A stretch of DNA of 64,000 nt from Novosphingobium cyanobacteriorum (lineage in GTDB: Bacteria > Pseudomonadota > Alphaproteobacteria > Sphingomonadales > Sphingomonadaceae). Below are positions 17,552 through 28,361 of this stretch, in pieces (the stretch's first letter is position 1; the number at the start of each line of letters is the position of its first letter). The stretch covers positions 186,001 through 250,000 of the forward strand of contig NZ_JAROCY010000003.1 in assembly GCF_029436685.1 (NCBI RefSeq), in the 5' to 3' direction. The notes under the pieces were generated by a model, which saw nothing but the letters and a program-made list of their open reading frames with translations, made no database searches and had not been told where the DNA came from. The position numbers and the translations under genes are program-made.

Positions 17552-17651
17552 CGGAGAGGTGGAAAACCCGAAGCGGCCCGATCGGCCACTTCGGGAACGA
17601 CACACCCCCGAAAACCGTCTCCGACCGGATCGACCAGAAAGGAGCCCGGTC

Positions 17652-18407
17652 TTGTCGCCTGCAGAACCACGGCAACCCGAAGCAGGCCCCAGCCTGAAGG
17701 GCGACCAAACCGAACCGTGGAAACTGCATCACATGGACAGCAAGCTGCTGGTCGGCTTCCTGTGCATGGCGGCGGGCCTTCTCGGCCTGTTCTGGTTGGG
17801 CTACGAAGTTCTCGAAGGCGATACCTTCGCACTCGACAAGGCCATCCTGCGCACGCTCCGCACCGCGCATGACGATGCAATGCCAATCGGCCCCCACTGG
17901 CTGCTGCAATCGCTTACCGACATTACAGCGCTCGGCGGCTTCACCGTGCTGACGCTGCTCACCTCCCTTGTCGTCGGCTTCCTGCTCGCCAGCCGGAAGC
18001 CGGGAACGGCGCTGTTCGTCGCCCTCGCCATTGCAAGTGGCGCGGTCCTCAGCACCATCCTGAAAGACCTGTTCGTCCGCCAGCGGCCCGAGATCGTGCC
18101 CCACCTCGTCCAGGTCAGCTCGACCAGCTTCCCCAGCAGCCACGCGATGAATTCGGCCATGGTCTACCTCACTCTCGCCGCGCTCCTCGCGCGATCGCAG
18201 GAGGAAACCAGAGTACGCCTTTACCTCATTTCCGCCGCCATCGCTCTGACGGCCATCGTTGGCATCAGTCGGGTCTACCTCGGCGTCCACTGGCCCAGCG
18301 ACGTCCTGGCCGGCTGGACATTTGGCGCCATCTGGGCCGCCAGCTGCTCCTTCGCAGCCAAAGCCCTCCAACGTCTCCGCAGGATGGAACCGCCAGGCAC
18401 AGCTTGA
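17652..18407 (+). CDS. PAP2-family membrane phosphatase
   Basis: The protein has 251 residues if started at TTG 17652, which has AAAGGAG seven bases upstream; ATG 17733 (224 residues) lacks a good site but would begin directly before the first membrane helix. There are about five membrane segments. The three PAP2 motifs are present: [14 protein letters not shown] and [12 protein letters not shown], with the catalytic His residues in the second and third. It probably removes phosphate from a membrane lipid such as phosphatidate or undecaprenyl pyrophosphate. It follows the ABC1 kinase on the same strand after 100 bases. Which lipid is used cannot be told from sequence. Confidence 0.88.
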   Translation: MSPAEPRQPEAGPSLKGDQTEPWKLHHMDSKLLVGFLCMAAGLLGLFWLGYEVLEGDTFALDKAILRTLRTAHDDAMPIGPHWLLQSLTDITALGGFTVLTLLTSLVVGFLLASRKPGTALFVALAIASGAVLSTILKDLFVRQRPEIVPHLVQVSSTSFPSSHAMNSAMVYLTLAALLARSQEETRVRLYLISAAIALTAIVGISRVYLGVHWPSDVLAGWTFGAIWAASCSFAAKALQRLRRMEPPGTA

Positions 18408-18632
18408 GACAGGCCGTGGGAGGAAGGACTGCACTGGCAAATCGCCGAGACAGCAGTCGCCAATTCAAACCAGCCCTGCTGGAAGCCCCCCCGCCTCTGC
18501 ATTACCACGAAGGCCGGATTGCAGAGAGTTCATGCGCAAGCCCTGTGGCCACGCCCGTTGATCATTCCACCACGGATCCTTCGTCAGTCGCTGTCAGCAA
18601 TCTCTAACTCTCTATCAAGGCGGGATCAGCGT

Positions 18633-21617
18633 TCAACGCTTCAGCAACGGCTTCAGGTAATGCCCCGTAAAGCTGCGGGGGTTCCTGGCGACCTGCTCGG
18701 GCGTGCCTTCGGCCACGAGTTCGCCGCCGCGGACGCCGCCTTCGGGGCCCATGTCGAGCAGCCAGTCGGCGGTCTTGATCACGTCGAGGTTGTGTTCGAT
18801 CACCACCACGGAGTTGCCCTGGTCCACCAGGCGGTGGAGGACTTCGAGCAGTTTGCGCACGTCTTCGAAGTGGAGGCCGGTGGTGGGTTCATCGAGGATA
18901 TACAGCGTCTGCCCGGTGGAGCGGCGGCTGAGTTCCTTGGCGAGCTTCACGCGCTGCGCCTCACCCCCCGACAGCGTGGTGGCCTGCTGGCCGACCTTGA
19001 CGTAGCCGAGGCCGACTTCGTTGAGCATGTGCATCCGGTCACGGATCGGCGGGACGGCCTTGAAGAACTCCTCGGCGTCCTCGATCGTCATGTCGAGCAC
19101 GTCGGCAATGGAGAGGCCCTTGAACTTCACCTCCAGCGTTTCGCGGTTGTAGCGCTTGCCGTTGCATTCCTCGCAGGTGACGTAGACGTCGGGCAGGAAG
19201 TGCATCTCGATCTTGATCAGGCCATCGCCCTGGCACTTTTCGCAGCGGCCGCCCTTCACGTTGAAGCTGAAGCGGCCGGCCTTGTAGCCGCGCGCTTCGG
19301 ATTCCGGGAGCCCGGCGAACCAGTCACGGATCAGGGTGAAGGCGCCGGTGTAGGTGGCCGGGTTCGATCGCGGGGTGCGGCCGATGGGCGACTGGTCGAT
19401 CTCGATCACCTTGTCGCAGTGTTCCAGCCCGGTGATGCGATCGTGCGGCCCGGCGATGACGCGCGCGCCATTGAGCGTGCGCGCGGCGCCGGCGTGGAGC
19501 GTATCGATGGTGAAGGACGACTTGCCCGAACCGGACACGCCGGTGACGCAGGTGAAGGTGCCGAGCGGGATCGACGCGGTGACGTTCTTCAGGTTGTTGG
19601 CCCGCGCGCCTTCCACCGTGAGCATGAGGCCGTTGCCCTTGCGGCGCATCTTCGGCACCTCGATCCTGCGTGCGCCGGTGAGGTATTGGCCGGTAAGGCT
19701 GTCCGGATTGTCGAGAATATCCTGCAGCTTGCCCTGTGCGACGATCTCGCCACCGTGGACGCCCGCGCCGGGGCCGAGATCGACCACATGGTCGGCAGTG
19801 CGGATGGCGTCCTCGTCATGCTCGACCACGATCACGGTGTTGCCAAGATCGCGCAGCCTTTTCAGGGTTTCGAGCAGGCGATCGTTGTCACGCTGGTGCA
19901 GGCCGATCGAAGGTTCATCGAGCACATAGAGCACGCCGGAAAGGCCGGAGCCGATCTGGCTGGCGAGGCGGATGCGCTGGCTCTCCCCGCCCGAGAGCGT
20001 GCCCGAGGTGCGATCGAGATTGAGGTAATCGAGCCCGACGTTGTTGAGGAAGCCGAGGCGCTCGTTGATCTCCTTCAGGATGGCCTTGGCGATCTGGCTT
20101 TGCTGCGCGGTAAGCTGTTGATCGAGGCCGAGGAACCAATCCACCGCGGCGGCCACGGAGAGGCGGGTGACGCTGGAGATGTCGTTGCCGGCGACCTTGA
20201 CGCTCAGCGCCTCGGGCTTGAGCCGCGCGCCGTGGCAGGTCTCGCAGGGCTGCGCGGTCTGGTACTTGCCCAGCTCCTCGCGCATCCAGGCAGATTCGGT
20301 CTGCAGCATGCGGCGGTTGAGGTTGCCGATCACGCCCTCGAACGCCTTGCTGACGGTGTAGGACTTGCGCCCGTCGACGAAGGTGAGCGGCACCGCCTTG
20401 CCCGCGGTGCCATAGAGGATGACGACCTTGACCTCTGCCGGCAGCGCATCCCACGGCGTTTCCAGGCTGAAACCGAAATGCCCGGCCAGGCTGGAGAGCA
20501 CCTGCATGTAATAGGGCGACGGCGGATTGCTCTTGGCCCAGGGCACGATGGCCCCCTGCTTCAGGCTGAGGTGTTCGTTGGGCACCACCAGTTGCGGATC
20601 GAACAGCAGCTTTTCCCCCAGCCCGTCGCACGCCGGGCAGGCGCCCTGCGGCGCGTTGAACGAGAACAGGCGCGGTTCGAGCGCATCGATGGTGAAGCCG
20701 CTCACGGGACAGGCGAACTTTTCGGAAAAGACGATGCGGTTAGGCGGCAGGCCGGTCTTCTTCATGCCGGACTTGCTCCCCTCCCGCTTGCGGGAGGGGT
20801 CGGGGGAGGGTGTGTTGCCGCCCGCTTCGTTCAACATGCCCTCCCCTAACCCCTCCCGCAGGCGGGAGGGGGACTGGGCGAGCGCCTCGAGCGTGGTGTC
20901 GGCCAGGTCGATATAGGCCAGCCCTTCGGCCAGCTTGAGCGCCTGTTCGAAGCTGTCGGCAAGGCGCGTCTGGATGCCGTCTTTCACCGCGATGCGGTCA
21001 ACGACGACCTCGATGTCGTGCTTCAGCTTCTTGTCGAGCGCGGGGGCGTCCTCGATAGCCATCAACTCGCCATTGATGCGCACGCGGGTGTAGCCGGCCT
21101 TCTGCCATTCGGCCAGTTCGCGCCGGTATTCACCCTTGCGCCCGCGCACCACCGGGGCGAGCAGGTAGGCACGCGTGCCTTCGGGCAGGGCCATGACGCG
21201 ATCGACCATTTGGCTGACCGTCTGCGCCGCGATCGGCTCACCCGTGGCGGGCGAATAGGGCACGCCGACCCGCGCCCACAGCAGGCGCATGTAGTCATAG
21301 ATCTCGGTCACCGTGGCGACGGTGGAGCGCGGATTGCGGCTGGTGGTCTTCTGTTCGATCGAGATGGCGGGGCTGAGGCCGTCGATATGCTCGACATCGG
21401 GCTTCTGCATCATCTCGAGGAACTGGCGCGCATAGGCGCTCAAGGATTCCACGTAGCGCCGCTGCCCTTCGGCATAGATCGTATCGAAAGCGAGGCTGGA
21501 TTTGCCCGAGCCGGACAGGCCGGTGATGACGATCAGGCTGTCACGCGGGAGATCGACATCGATCCCCTTGAGGTTGTGTTCACGAGCGCCACGGACGGAG
21601 ATTTGGGAAAGCGACAT
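18633..21617 (-). CDS. uvrA: UvrABC excinuclease subunit A with an in-frame repeat insertion
   Basis: This 994-residue protein starts at ATG 21617 ([18 protein letters not shown]); an upstream extension of the frame is rejected. It has two ABC ATPase modules with Walker [10 protein letters not shown] and GVSGSGKSS, two LSGGE signatures, and the zinc modules CPVSGF...CPACDGLG and CEKCQGDG...CEECNGKRY. It recognises DNA damage and loads UvrB. It is about 40 residues longer than usual: residues about 245-283 are an extra low-complexity stretch (QSPSRLREG ... [11 protein letters not shown]) encoded by two copies of a GC-rich palindrome. The insertion is at the loop just before the first zinc-binding Cys, so the protein is probably still functional. 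Confidence 0.96.
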   Translation of the reverse strand: MSLSQISVRGAREHNLKGIDVDLPRDSLIVITGLSGSGKSSLAFDTIYAEGQRRYVESLSAYARQFLEMMQKPDVEHIDGLSPAISIEQKTTSRNPRSTVATVTEIYDYMRLLWARVGVPYSPATGEPIAAQTVSQMVDRVMALPEGTRAYLLAPVVRGRKGEYRRELAEWQKAGYTRVRINGELMAIEDAPALDKKLKHDIEVVVDRIAVKDGIQTRLADSFEQALKLAEGLAYIDLADTTLEALAQSPSRLREGLGEGMLNEAGGNTPSPDPSRKREGSKSGMKKTGLPPNRIVFSEKFACPVSGFTIDALEPRLFSFNAPQGACPACDGLGEKLLFDPQLVVPNEHLSLKQGAIVPWAKSNPPSPYYMQVLSSLAGHFGFSLETPWDALPAEVKVVILYGTAGKAVPLTFVDGRKSYTVSKAFEGVIGNLNRRMLQTESAWMREELGKYQTAQPCETCHGARLKPEALSVKVAGNDISSVTRLSVAAAVDWFLGLDQQLTAQQSQIAKAILKEINERLGFLNNVGLDYLNLDRTSGTLSGGESQRIRLASQIGSGLSGVLYVLDEPSIGLHQRDNDRLLETLKRLRDLGNTVIVVEHDEDAIRTADHVVDLGPGAGVHGGEIVAQGKLQDILDNPDSLTGQYLTGARRIEVPKMRRKGNGLMLTVEGARANNLKNVTASIPLGTFTCVTGVSGSGKSSFTIDTLHAGAARTLNGARVIAGPHDRITGLEHCDKVIEIDQSPIGRTPRSNPATYTGAFTLIRDWFAGLPESEARGYKAGRFSFNVKGGRCEKCQGDGLIKIEMHFLPDVYVTCEECNGKRYNRETLEVKFKGLSIADVLDMTIEDAEEFFKAVPPIRDRMHMLNEVGLGYVKVGQQATTLSGGEAQRVKLAKELSRRSTGQTLYILDEPTTGLHFEDVRKLLEVLHRLVDQGNSVVVIEHNLDVIKTADWLLDMGPEGGVRGGELVAEGTPEQVARNPRSFTGHYLKPLLKR
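20778..20871. repeat. Palindromic repeat pair inserted inside uvrA
   Basis: CCCCTCCCGC/GCGGGAGGGG palindromes lie at 20778-20799 and 20850-20871 in opposite context, separated by 50 bases. The same core occurs at 27351-27378, 36707-36728 and 36754-36773 outside genes. Here the repeat is translated without breaking the uvrA frame. Confidence 0.8.
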
Positions 21618-21927
21618 GCGTGGCGTGTTCCAGATTTGTTCGATTCTGGCAAGATTGCCGGACAGGGATAGGGAGACGCCCCGAGGACGCGCCGCAGAGG
21701 TGGGGGCGCGGGGGCGGGATGGCAAGGTGGCGGGTGGGGCAAGGGGTGGGTTCGTAGGGCTCGATCAAGAAGCCGTTCAGGCCTCGACACCAAGTATGGC
21801 AAGTATTGGTCGTCACCTGCCCCACGATTGAACCGGGCAAGATATTAGGCAAAATCCCTTAGTTGGCGCTTGCAGAATGGCCTGCTGGCAACCATGCTTC
21901 CATGAAACTTTCCGAGAGCGGACAGAC
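21618..21927. other. Divergent intergenic region between uvrA and the RTX gene
   Basis: About 310 bases. The uvrA-proximal half is very G/C-rich with purine-rich runs; the RTX-proximal half is richer in A/T. It should hold both promoters. No clear LexA-type (GTTC-N7-GTTC) box or other named operator was identified by eye. Confidence 0.5.
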
Positions 21928-24345
21928 ATGCAGGGCTGGTACAAGGTTGCCTACACGTTCTCCAAGGTCGAGTACGCCGGTCCGAGGGATCAGAACCCGA
22001 TTGACGGACGGATCGTTTCCTACGTTTCCGCCTTCAACTCCCAGAATGCTGGAGTGCCAGGCTTTCATGATGTTGGCGAAAAGCTGATCACGTCCCGAGG
22101 AAATTTCCATAGTTCGTCGAAGTTTGGCGAAGAGGATTTTTACAACGATGGATACTGGCCTTTTGCCGGAGTGTATAGAAAAGGCGAATGGGTTGAGGGC
22201 TCAACGTATCCACGGATCATAGAAACTTCGACAGTATATGTCCTGATGACTGCCAAGGTAGTCGATGTCGTGACAGTTGAGGGCTTCACCCCGACCAATA
22301 CCACCGGAACGATAAGCGCCACGGAATCAAGCAATCTGAATCCGGGTGACGGTTATGTAACCAGCACGATTTCACATGTCGCAAGCGAGTGGCTCTATGG
22401 CCCTGTTTCCATCACCGACGCTGACGGCAACGGCTACGACGACAATGGCGAGTTTGACAAACGGCGGGCGAGCCGGCCTGCCCTGTTCGACGATGTCGCC
22501 AATTCGCGCAATCTGAACACGCTGGACCCGGCGAGGTTTTCGGGCAGCGCGTTGAATGCCATGGCGGGCAACGACACCGTGGTACTGCCGGATTCCGGGG
22601 GCAAGGCGCTGGCGTGGGGCATCAATGGCGTGTTTTCTGCCGGCAGTGGCGAAGATGTCATCACGCTCGGTGCGTTTCCAGGCACCGTCTATGGCAACGA
22701 GGATCGCGATATCCTGCGTGGCGGGAACGCAGAAAGCACGCTGGATGGCGGGGCTGGCAACGATGACCTTTATGGCAGCTTCCGGGGCGACGACGGACTG
22801 AAGGACCTGCTGTTCGGCGGTGCAGGCGCCGACCGTTTCTTCATCGGCAACGGTGACGAGGTGCTTGACCTTGAAGTGGGTGAGCCGATCATCATGCGCA
22901 ATGCCGGGGACCTGAAGGTGGTGAAGGTAGACCGCCAGGCCGGCCCTGGCGGAGATTTCGCCTATACTGTCAGCGGTTTCGTGGATGAAGGTGGCAAGCT
23001 GGTGGAGCGCTACACCGCCAAGCTAGTCTCGTCCGGGGAACTCAGCTTCGACAGCTTCCGCGAGGGCAGTGGGTACAGGATAGTTGCCAAGCAGTGGACC
23101 CCAACCCGGCCGGAATTGCCCGACCTGCCCTCATTCACGAGGGCTGAAAACATCAGCCCAATCTATGGAGACTTGATTCAATCATTCTTCGCTCTGAATA
23201 GCCTAAGCGATCTTGAGAAGGTTCTGGCGAAGTTTGGCAGCAATCTGGAAAACAAGGGCCTTCTTTATCTTGACCAGGATCTCAGACAATTTGCCAAGGT
23301 TTTCAGCCGTTACGGCAAGATCATCGACATCGTCCAGAGGTCAGCTGAAATCCTGGCCTCGCCCAACCCGAAGCTGGCATACTTTGTCGAGATCGTCGAT
23401 TATCTGGCTGGAGCGGCCATACTTGAAGGCGGCGCCTTGGCCGGTGCGCTTGCCGGTTCCGTTTTGCCAGGCCCTGGCACGATCGTAGGGTTGGCCGTTG
23501 GAGGAATTGGCTCAACCATCCTGTACAACCGGTACCTTTCGAGCGAAGTGAAAGAGATTGCGACGGAGTTCTATCTCGCCACATTCGGGACAATCGACAA
23601 GCAGGGGATCATCGACACGCCAGGAGCAGATGGCGTGTTCCGCGGTACGGCAGCAGACGAGATATTTGCCGGCACCCCGAAAAGCGACGTGTTCCTGTCG
23701 TCGGACGGCACGAACTACTATGTCGGCGGGCGCGGCGCAGGCAACGAGGTAGATTACAGAAATGCGCCCGGATCCGTTACGGCGGACCTGGCCGAGAAGG
23801 CGGGCTCCTATGCCGTGGCGGGAAGCAACGGTGCCGGACCGTCAAGCGCCAACGACAAGTATGCCGACATCCAGTATCTTTCCGGTTCGCAACACGGGGA
23901 CGTTCTGTCAGGCGATGGCCGGACGAACGTCATCAAGGGACGGGGCGGAAACGACAAGCTTTATGGCCGGGAAGGTGACGATGTCATCCACGGCAACGCC
24001 GGGCGGGACACGATGTGGGGCGGCGCAGGCACCGACCGGTTTGTTTTTGGAACCGGAGACACATCGTTCGATCGCGCAGGGGCAGACCGCATTGCCGATT
24101 TCAGGCCGACGGACCGCGATATCATCGATCTTTCAGCGATCGATGCCGACACCGGACAGACGGGCAACCAGGCCTTCAGCTTCATCGGCACAGCCGCGTT
24201 CGGCAAGGTGGCCGGGCAATTGCGCGCGACATTTGCTGGGGGAAACACGTTTGTTGAGGGCGACAGCAATGGCGACGGGCTGGCAGACCTGACCATCCGC
24301 ATCGATGGCGAGATCGGGATGTCAGTGGTGGACTTCGTGCTTTGA
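21928..24345 (+). CDS. Orphan RTX-repeat secreted protein with a novel N-terminus
   Basis: The protein has about 805 residues from ATG 21928 (an alternative ATG at 21877 adds 17). There is no Sec signal. The N-terminal 200 residues (from MQGWYKVAYTFSKVEY) match no family I recognise. Two blocks of RTX-like glycine/aspartate nonapeptides follow, near GGNAESTLDGGAGNDDLYG and near KGRGGNDKLYGREGDDVIHG; these bind calcium in type I-secreted proteins. Between them is a glycine-rich hydrophobic stretch (AGAAILEGGALAGALAGSV ... IVGLAVGGIGS) that could insert into membranes. The C-terminus resembles the serralysin-type export domain (FIGTAAF...GDGLADLTIRIDG). No secretion ABC transporter is nearby. 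Base composition is lower in GC than its neighbours, hinting at transfer. Confidence 0.85.
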   Translation: MQGWYKVAYTFSKVEYAGPRDQNPIDGRIVSYVSAFNSQNAGVPGFHDVGEKLITSRGNFHSSSKFGEEDFYNDGYWPFAGVYRKGEWVEGSTYPRIIETSTVYVLMTAKVVDVVTVEGFTPTNTTGTISATESSNLNPGDGYVTSTISHVASEWLYGPVSITDADGNGYDDNGEFDKRRASRPALFDDVANSRNLNTLDPARFSGSALNAMAGNDTVVLPDSGGKALAWGINGVFSAGSGEDVITLGAFPGTVYGNEDRDILRGGNAESTLDGGAGNDDLYGSFRGDDGLKDLLFGGAGADRFFIGNGDEVLDLEVGEPIIMRNAGDLKVVKVDRQAGPGGDFAYTVSGFVDEGGKLVERYTAKLVSSGELSFDSFREGSGYRIVAKQWTPTRPELPDLPSFTRAENISPIYGDLIQSFFALNSLSDLEKVLAKFGSNLENKGLLYLDQDLRQFAKVFSRYGKIIDIVQRSAEILASPNPKLAYFVEIVDYLAGAAILEGGALAGALAGSVLPGPGTIVGLAVGGIGSTILYNRYLSSEVKEIATEFYLATFGTIDKQGIIDTPGADGVFRGTAADEIFAGTPKSDVFLSSDGTNYYVGGRGAGNEVDYRNAPGSVTADLAEKAGSYAVAGSNGAGPSSANDKYADIQYLSGSQHGDVLSGDGRTNVIKGRGGNDKLYGREGDDVIHGNAGRDTMWGGAGTDRFVFGTGDTSFDRAGADRIADFRPTDRDIIDLSAIDADTGQTGNQAFSFIGTAAFGKVAGQLRATFAGGNTFVEGDSNGDGLADLTIRIDGEIGMSVVDFVL

Positions 24346-24441
24346 CCTGGAGCCGCAAAAGGATGTCGGTTGCGTACAAGATTTGCATCCGTGGTTGTGG
24401 TAAACGAATGGTAGTGATTCCCGCTTGTTGGAGCAGGTCTG

Positions 24442-24648
24442 GTGGTGTTGGTGCGTGATGATGCGGTGAAGGTGGAGGCGCGGGAGCCGAGTGTTTTCTG
24501 CGTGGGGCCGGACTGCGTGGTGGCGCGGCGGGAGCCGGTGGCGGTGCCGTTGACGGCGCGGGACCATTTTGCCGAGCACTTTGCCGGGGACTTTGCCCAT
24601 GCGCTGGAAGAGGCGCGGCACGAGGATGCTGGCGCCGGGCGGAAGTGA
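24442..24648 (+). CDS. Possible small protein of unknown function
   Basis: A 68-residue frame begins at GTG 24442 with GGAG about eight bases upstream. Its composition is protein-like, acidic with two Cys residues (VFCVGPDCVVARREP) and a helical C-terminus. It stands alone in a gene-poor, repeat-rich stretch after the RTX gene. The opposite strand is also open here but is His/Arg-rich and looks like a shadow. I do not recognise the family; it may be a short genuine gene or chance. Confidence 0.35.
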   Translation: MVLVRDDAVKVEAREPSVFCVGPDCVVARREPVAVPLTARDHFAEHFAGDFAHALEEARHEDAGAGRK

Positions 24649-25169
24649 GCGGGTTTCGCGACCGGATTTAGCGGGACCAGATTGGTTCGCGCAGAGACGC
24701 GGAGGCGCGGAGATTCAAGAGAAGGATTTGGTTTCGCGCCGAGACGCGAAGGCGTGAAGGGGTTGTGCTGGGGGCTTGGCTGGCTCCTGTTTTTCGACGG
24801 GTTCGGGATCAGCGGTCAGGTTGGATGGTGATTTGACCGGAGGGGCGGTTGTTGGGGTTCCCCCTCCACCGCCCTTCAAGCGGTCCTCCTCCCCTTTCGG
24901 GGGAGGATTTGGGAATGGGGACTTCGCGTCTTTGCGTCTTTTCGCGAAGCTCTTCTCTTCTCTTCTCTGCGCGCATTTCTTCCCTTGCTCGGCGTTCTCT
25001 GCGGGCTCTGCGCGAAACATATTGCATTGTGTTGGCGGAGGGCCCCCACCCCTCGATCCCCTCCCCTATCCTTCGACGGGCTCAGGATGAGCGGGAGAGG
25101 AACGGGTTTGGCCGGTGGGTGCCCCTCCACCATCCCGCGGATGGTCCCCCTCCCCGTGCCGGGGAGGAA
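24649..25169. repeat. Repeat-rich, gene-free region
   Basis: No credible gene is seen. Imperfect inverted copies of an AGAGACGCG-type repeat occur at 24686-24710 and 24733-24754 and, in reverse orientation, at 24922-24949 and 24995-25016. Two related GC-rich hairpin repeats with a CCCCTCCACC start and a GGGGAGG end lie at about 24863-24905 and 25121-25168. The block GCCCCCACCCCTCGATCCCC near 25043 recurs near 35010. This looks like an accumulation of dispersed extragenic repeats between the RTX gene and pobR. Confidence 0.6.
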
Positions 25170-26015
25170 CTAGGCGCGTTCGGCTGAGGGGCGGTGGCCG
25201 GTCTGGCGCTGGTAGAAGCGGGAGAAGTAGGAGGGGTCTTCGAAGCCGAGTTCGGCGGCGACCTGTTGGGCGCTGGCGCCGGTGTAGCGCAGGAGGCGGC
25301 GCGCTTCGAGAACGAGGCGGCTGTGGACCACGTCAAGCGGGGTGCAGCCCAGCCGTGCGGCGGTGAGGCGCGAGAGGGTGCGGCGGGTGAGGCCGAGCGC
25401 CTCTGCATAGAAATCGAGATCGCGGTGCTGGCGGTAATGCACCTCAACCAACTGGCGGAAGCGTTCGAGGCGCTGGTCGGCAACCGGGGCAGATGCGGCA
25501 GGCACGGCATGCTGCGCCACGACGCGGACCAGGGTTTCGGCAAGCGACAGGAACAGCGGGTCGGCACTGCGCCATTCGCCCTGAAGCGCGAGCATCTCGG
25601 TCGCAAGCCATGCCACGCGGCGGGCGGCAGTGGCATCGAGCGGGAGCGGGCCGCCCGTGGCAAGCGCGGCAGCGAGTGGATCATGGGGAGCGGCTGCGCG
25701 CTGGGCGAAGTCTGCCGAGAGGGTGAGGACCCAGCCGTGGGTGCCCTGGCGGAAGCGGAAGCCGTGAACGGTACCGGCGGGCACGATCACGCCGCAAGGC
25801 CCTTCATGCGCGTGTTCGACGCCATCGAAGGCGATCATGGCGTGTCCCGCGCGCACCAGCAGCACCTGCACGAAATCAGCATGTCGGTGCGGCTTTATCT
25901 CCCAGTCATGCAGCGCGCTGCGGCTGGCGATGGTTTCTATATGCGCGAAACCGGAGGATTGCGACGCCGCCTGTTCACCATAGAGCGCATAGAAGGGAAT
26001 GGCGGGAGCATTCAT
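25170..26015 (-). CDS. pobR: AraC-family regulator, probable PobR
   Basis: The protein has 281 residues from ATG 26015; longer readings cross the divergent promoter. The N-terminal half is a cupin-like sensing domain (KPHRHADFVQVLLVRAGHA ... VIVPAGTVHGFRF). The C-terminal 100 residues hold two helix-turn-helix motifs, with DLDFYAEALGLTRRTLSRL and AAELGFEDPSYFSRFYQRQTGHRPS. It diverges from pobA, the usual arrangement for the 4-hydroxybenzoate-responsive activator PobR. It should activate pobA when 4-hydroxybenzoate is present; the name rests on the neighbour and family, not on a ligand-specific motif. Confidence 0.85.
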   Translation of the reverse strand: MNAPAIPFYALYGEQAASQSSGFAHIETIASRSALHDWEIKPHRHADFVQVLLVRAGHAMIAFDGVEHAHEGPCGVIVPAGTVHGFRFRQGTHGWVLTLSADFAQRAAAPHDPLAAALATGGPLPLDATAARRVAWLATEMLALQGEWRSADPLFLSLAETLVRVVAQHAVPAASAPVADQRLERFRQLVEVHYRQHRDLDFYAEALGLTRRTLSRLTAARLGCTPLDVVHSRLVLEARRLLRYTGASAQQVAAELGFEDPSYFSRFYQRQTGHRPSAERA

Positions 26016-26032
26016 GGGGCGTGTCCCGATAG

Positions 26033-27310
<1,278 letters not shown>

Positions 27311-27350
27311 GACCGGCCCACCGGCCGATCTGGCCAACCATTTCCACCCT

Positions 27351-27386
27351 GCCCCCCTCCCGCCTGCGGGAGGGGGGCTTTTTTTT
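27351..27386 (+). terminator. Intrinsic terminator of pobA, built from a palindromic repeat
   Basis: GCCCCCCTCCCGC (27351-27363) pairs perfectly with GCGGGAGGGGGGC (27366-27378), followed by eight T residues at 27379-27386. The stem core is the same CTCCCGC palindrome that is inserted in uvrA and lies before the CrtI-like gene. Confidence 0.9.
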
Positions 27387-27525
27387 GGAAGGTGATCGCC
27401 CATCCAATCAAGTGCATGCCTTCAGGGGGGGAGATCGACGTTTCACCCGAAAGGGCTGTAACATCGTCATAGGCCCGTCATAAATCCGCGACAGAACCCG
27501 TCGCGTTGGCAACGGCGGGATTTTC

Positions 27526-28197
27526 ATGCAGCAGATCGACATCCTGGTAACCGGCACATTGCCGGGCGGGCATGACAGCTTCATCCATGATGACCTGCGC
27601 GTGGTTTTTCACGGGTGGGACGCGGGCGGGCCGCTGCCGCTGCTGGACGGCAAGCCCTGGGCCTTCATCGACTGGGTGCTGCCCGAGCTTTCAGGCCTTG
27701 AGCTGTGCCGCCGCTTGCGCTGCGACCCGCAGACCGAGGCAGCGCACGTGACGATGGTGCTGGAAGAGGACGAAGCCGAGGCCAAGCGCCGGGCTCTGCG
27801 CGCCGGGGCGGACGATTACATCATCGGCCCGGTGGACCGCGCCAAGGTGCTGGACCGTGTGCTTTCGGTGCAGTTGCCCGAGCGCGAGGCGCCGGGGCGT
27901 ACGCTGAAGCTGGGCGAACTTGTGCTGGACCTTGCAGCGCTGCAGGCGCGATGGAAGGACCAGCCGATCACGCTGATGCCCAACGAATTCCGCCTTCTGC
28001 GCTACCTGATGGAAAAGCCGGGGCATGTGTTTTCGCGCGCGCAGCTGATCGCCGCGCTGGGCAAGCAGGAGCAGCCGATCGACGAGCGCACCGTGGACGC
28101 CTGGGTCAGCCGCCTGCGCCGCGCGCTGCGCGAAGTGGGCGCAGGCTATCCGCTGCGGACCGTCCGGTCGCTGGGGTATGTGATGGACCGGCCCTGA
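27526..28197 (+). CDS. OmpR/PhoB-type response regulator with an atypical receiver
   Basis: The protein has 223 residues: a receiver-like domain (1-115) and a winged-helix DNA-binding domain (125-223, with FRLLRYLMEKPGHVFSRAQL and TVDAWVSRLRRALREVG). Asp49 in FIDWVLPELSG is at the phospho-acceptor place. The acidic pair normally after the first strand is missing (ILVTGTLPG), and the conserved Lys is Gly101 (DDYIIGPVD). Metal-dependent phosphorylation is therefore doubtful, and it may work without a kinase. No sensor kinase is adjacent; it stands alone between pobA and a TBDR. Its target is not evident. Confidence 0.85.
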   Translation: MQQIDILVTGTLPGGHDSFIHDDLRVVFHGWDAGGPLPLLDGKPWAFIDWVLPELSGLELCRRLRCDPQTEAAHVTMVLEEDEAEAKRRALRAGADDYIIGPVDRAKVLDRVLSVQLPEREAPGRTLKLGELVLDLAALQARWKDQPITLMPNEFRLLRYLMEKPGHVFSRAQLIAALGKQEQPIDERTVDAWVSRLRRALREVGAGYPLRTVRSLGYVMDRP

Positions 28198-28361
28198 GGG
28201 AAGTGAGCCGGATGCCTCGACAAGCTCGGCATGATCGGGGTTGGGGTGAGGTCGGATAGGTGGAGCCCCCTCCCCGCTGCGACCAACGCCGCCTACGGCA
28301 GCGCAAGTCTCGCGCCCCTCCCCGCTGGGGAGGAGTTGGGGTGGGGGTTCCGGCTATCGCG

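Noticed and set aside
15941-17605. Leftward extension of the globin-sensor frame to 17605
   Set aside because: The extension is antisense to the ABC1 kinase. The ATG at 15940 has a good ribosome site and begins the sensor domain.
18519-20849. A 776-codon open frame on the + strand
   Set aside because: It lies fully antisense to uvrA and has shadow-like composition; high-GC codon use on the opposite strand explains its length.
24322-24621. A leftward 99-codon frame rich in His and Arg
   Set aside because: The composition is typical of an antisense shadow and it overlaps the RTX gene end.
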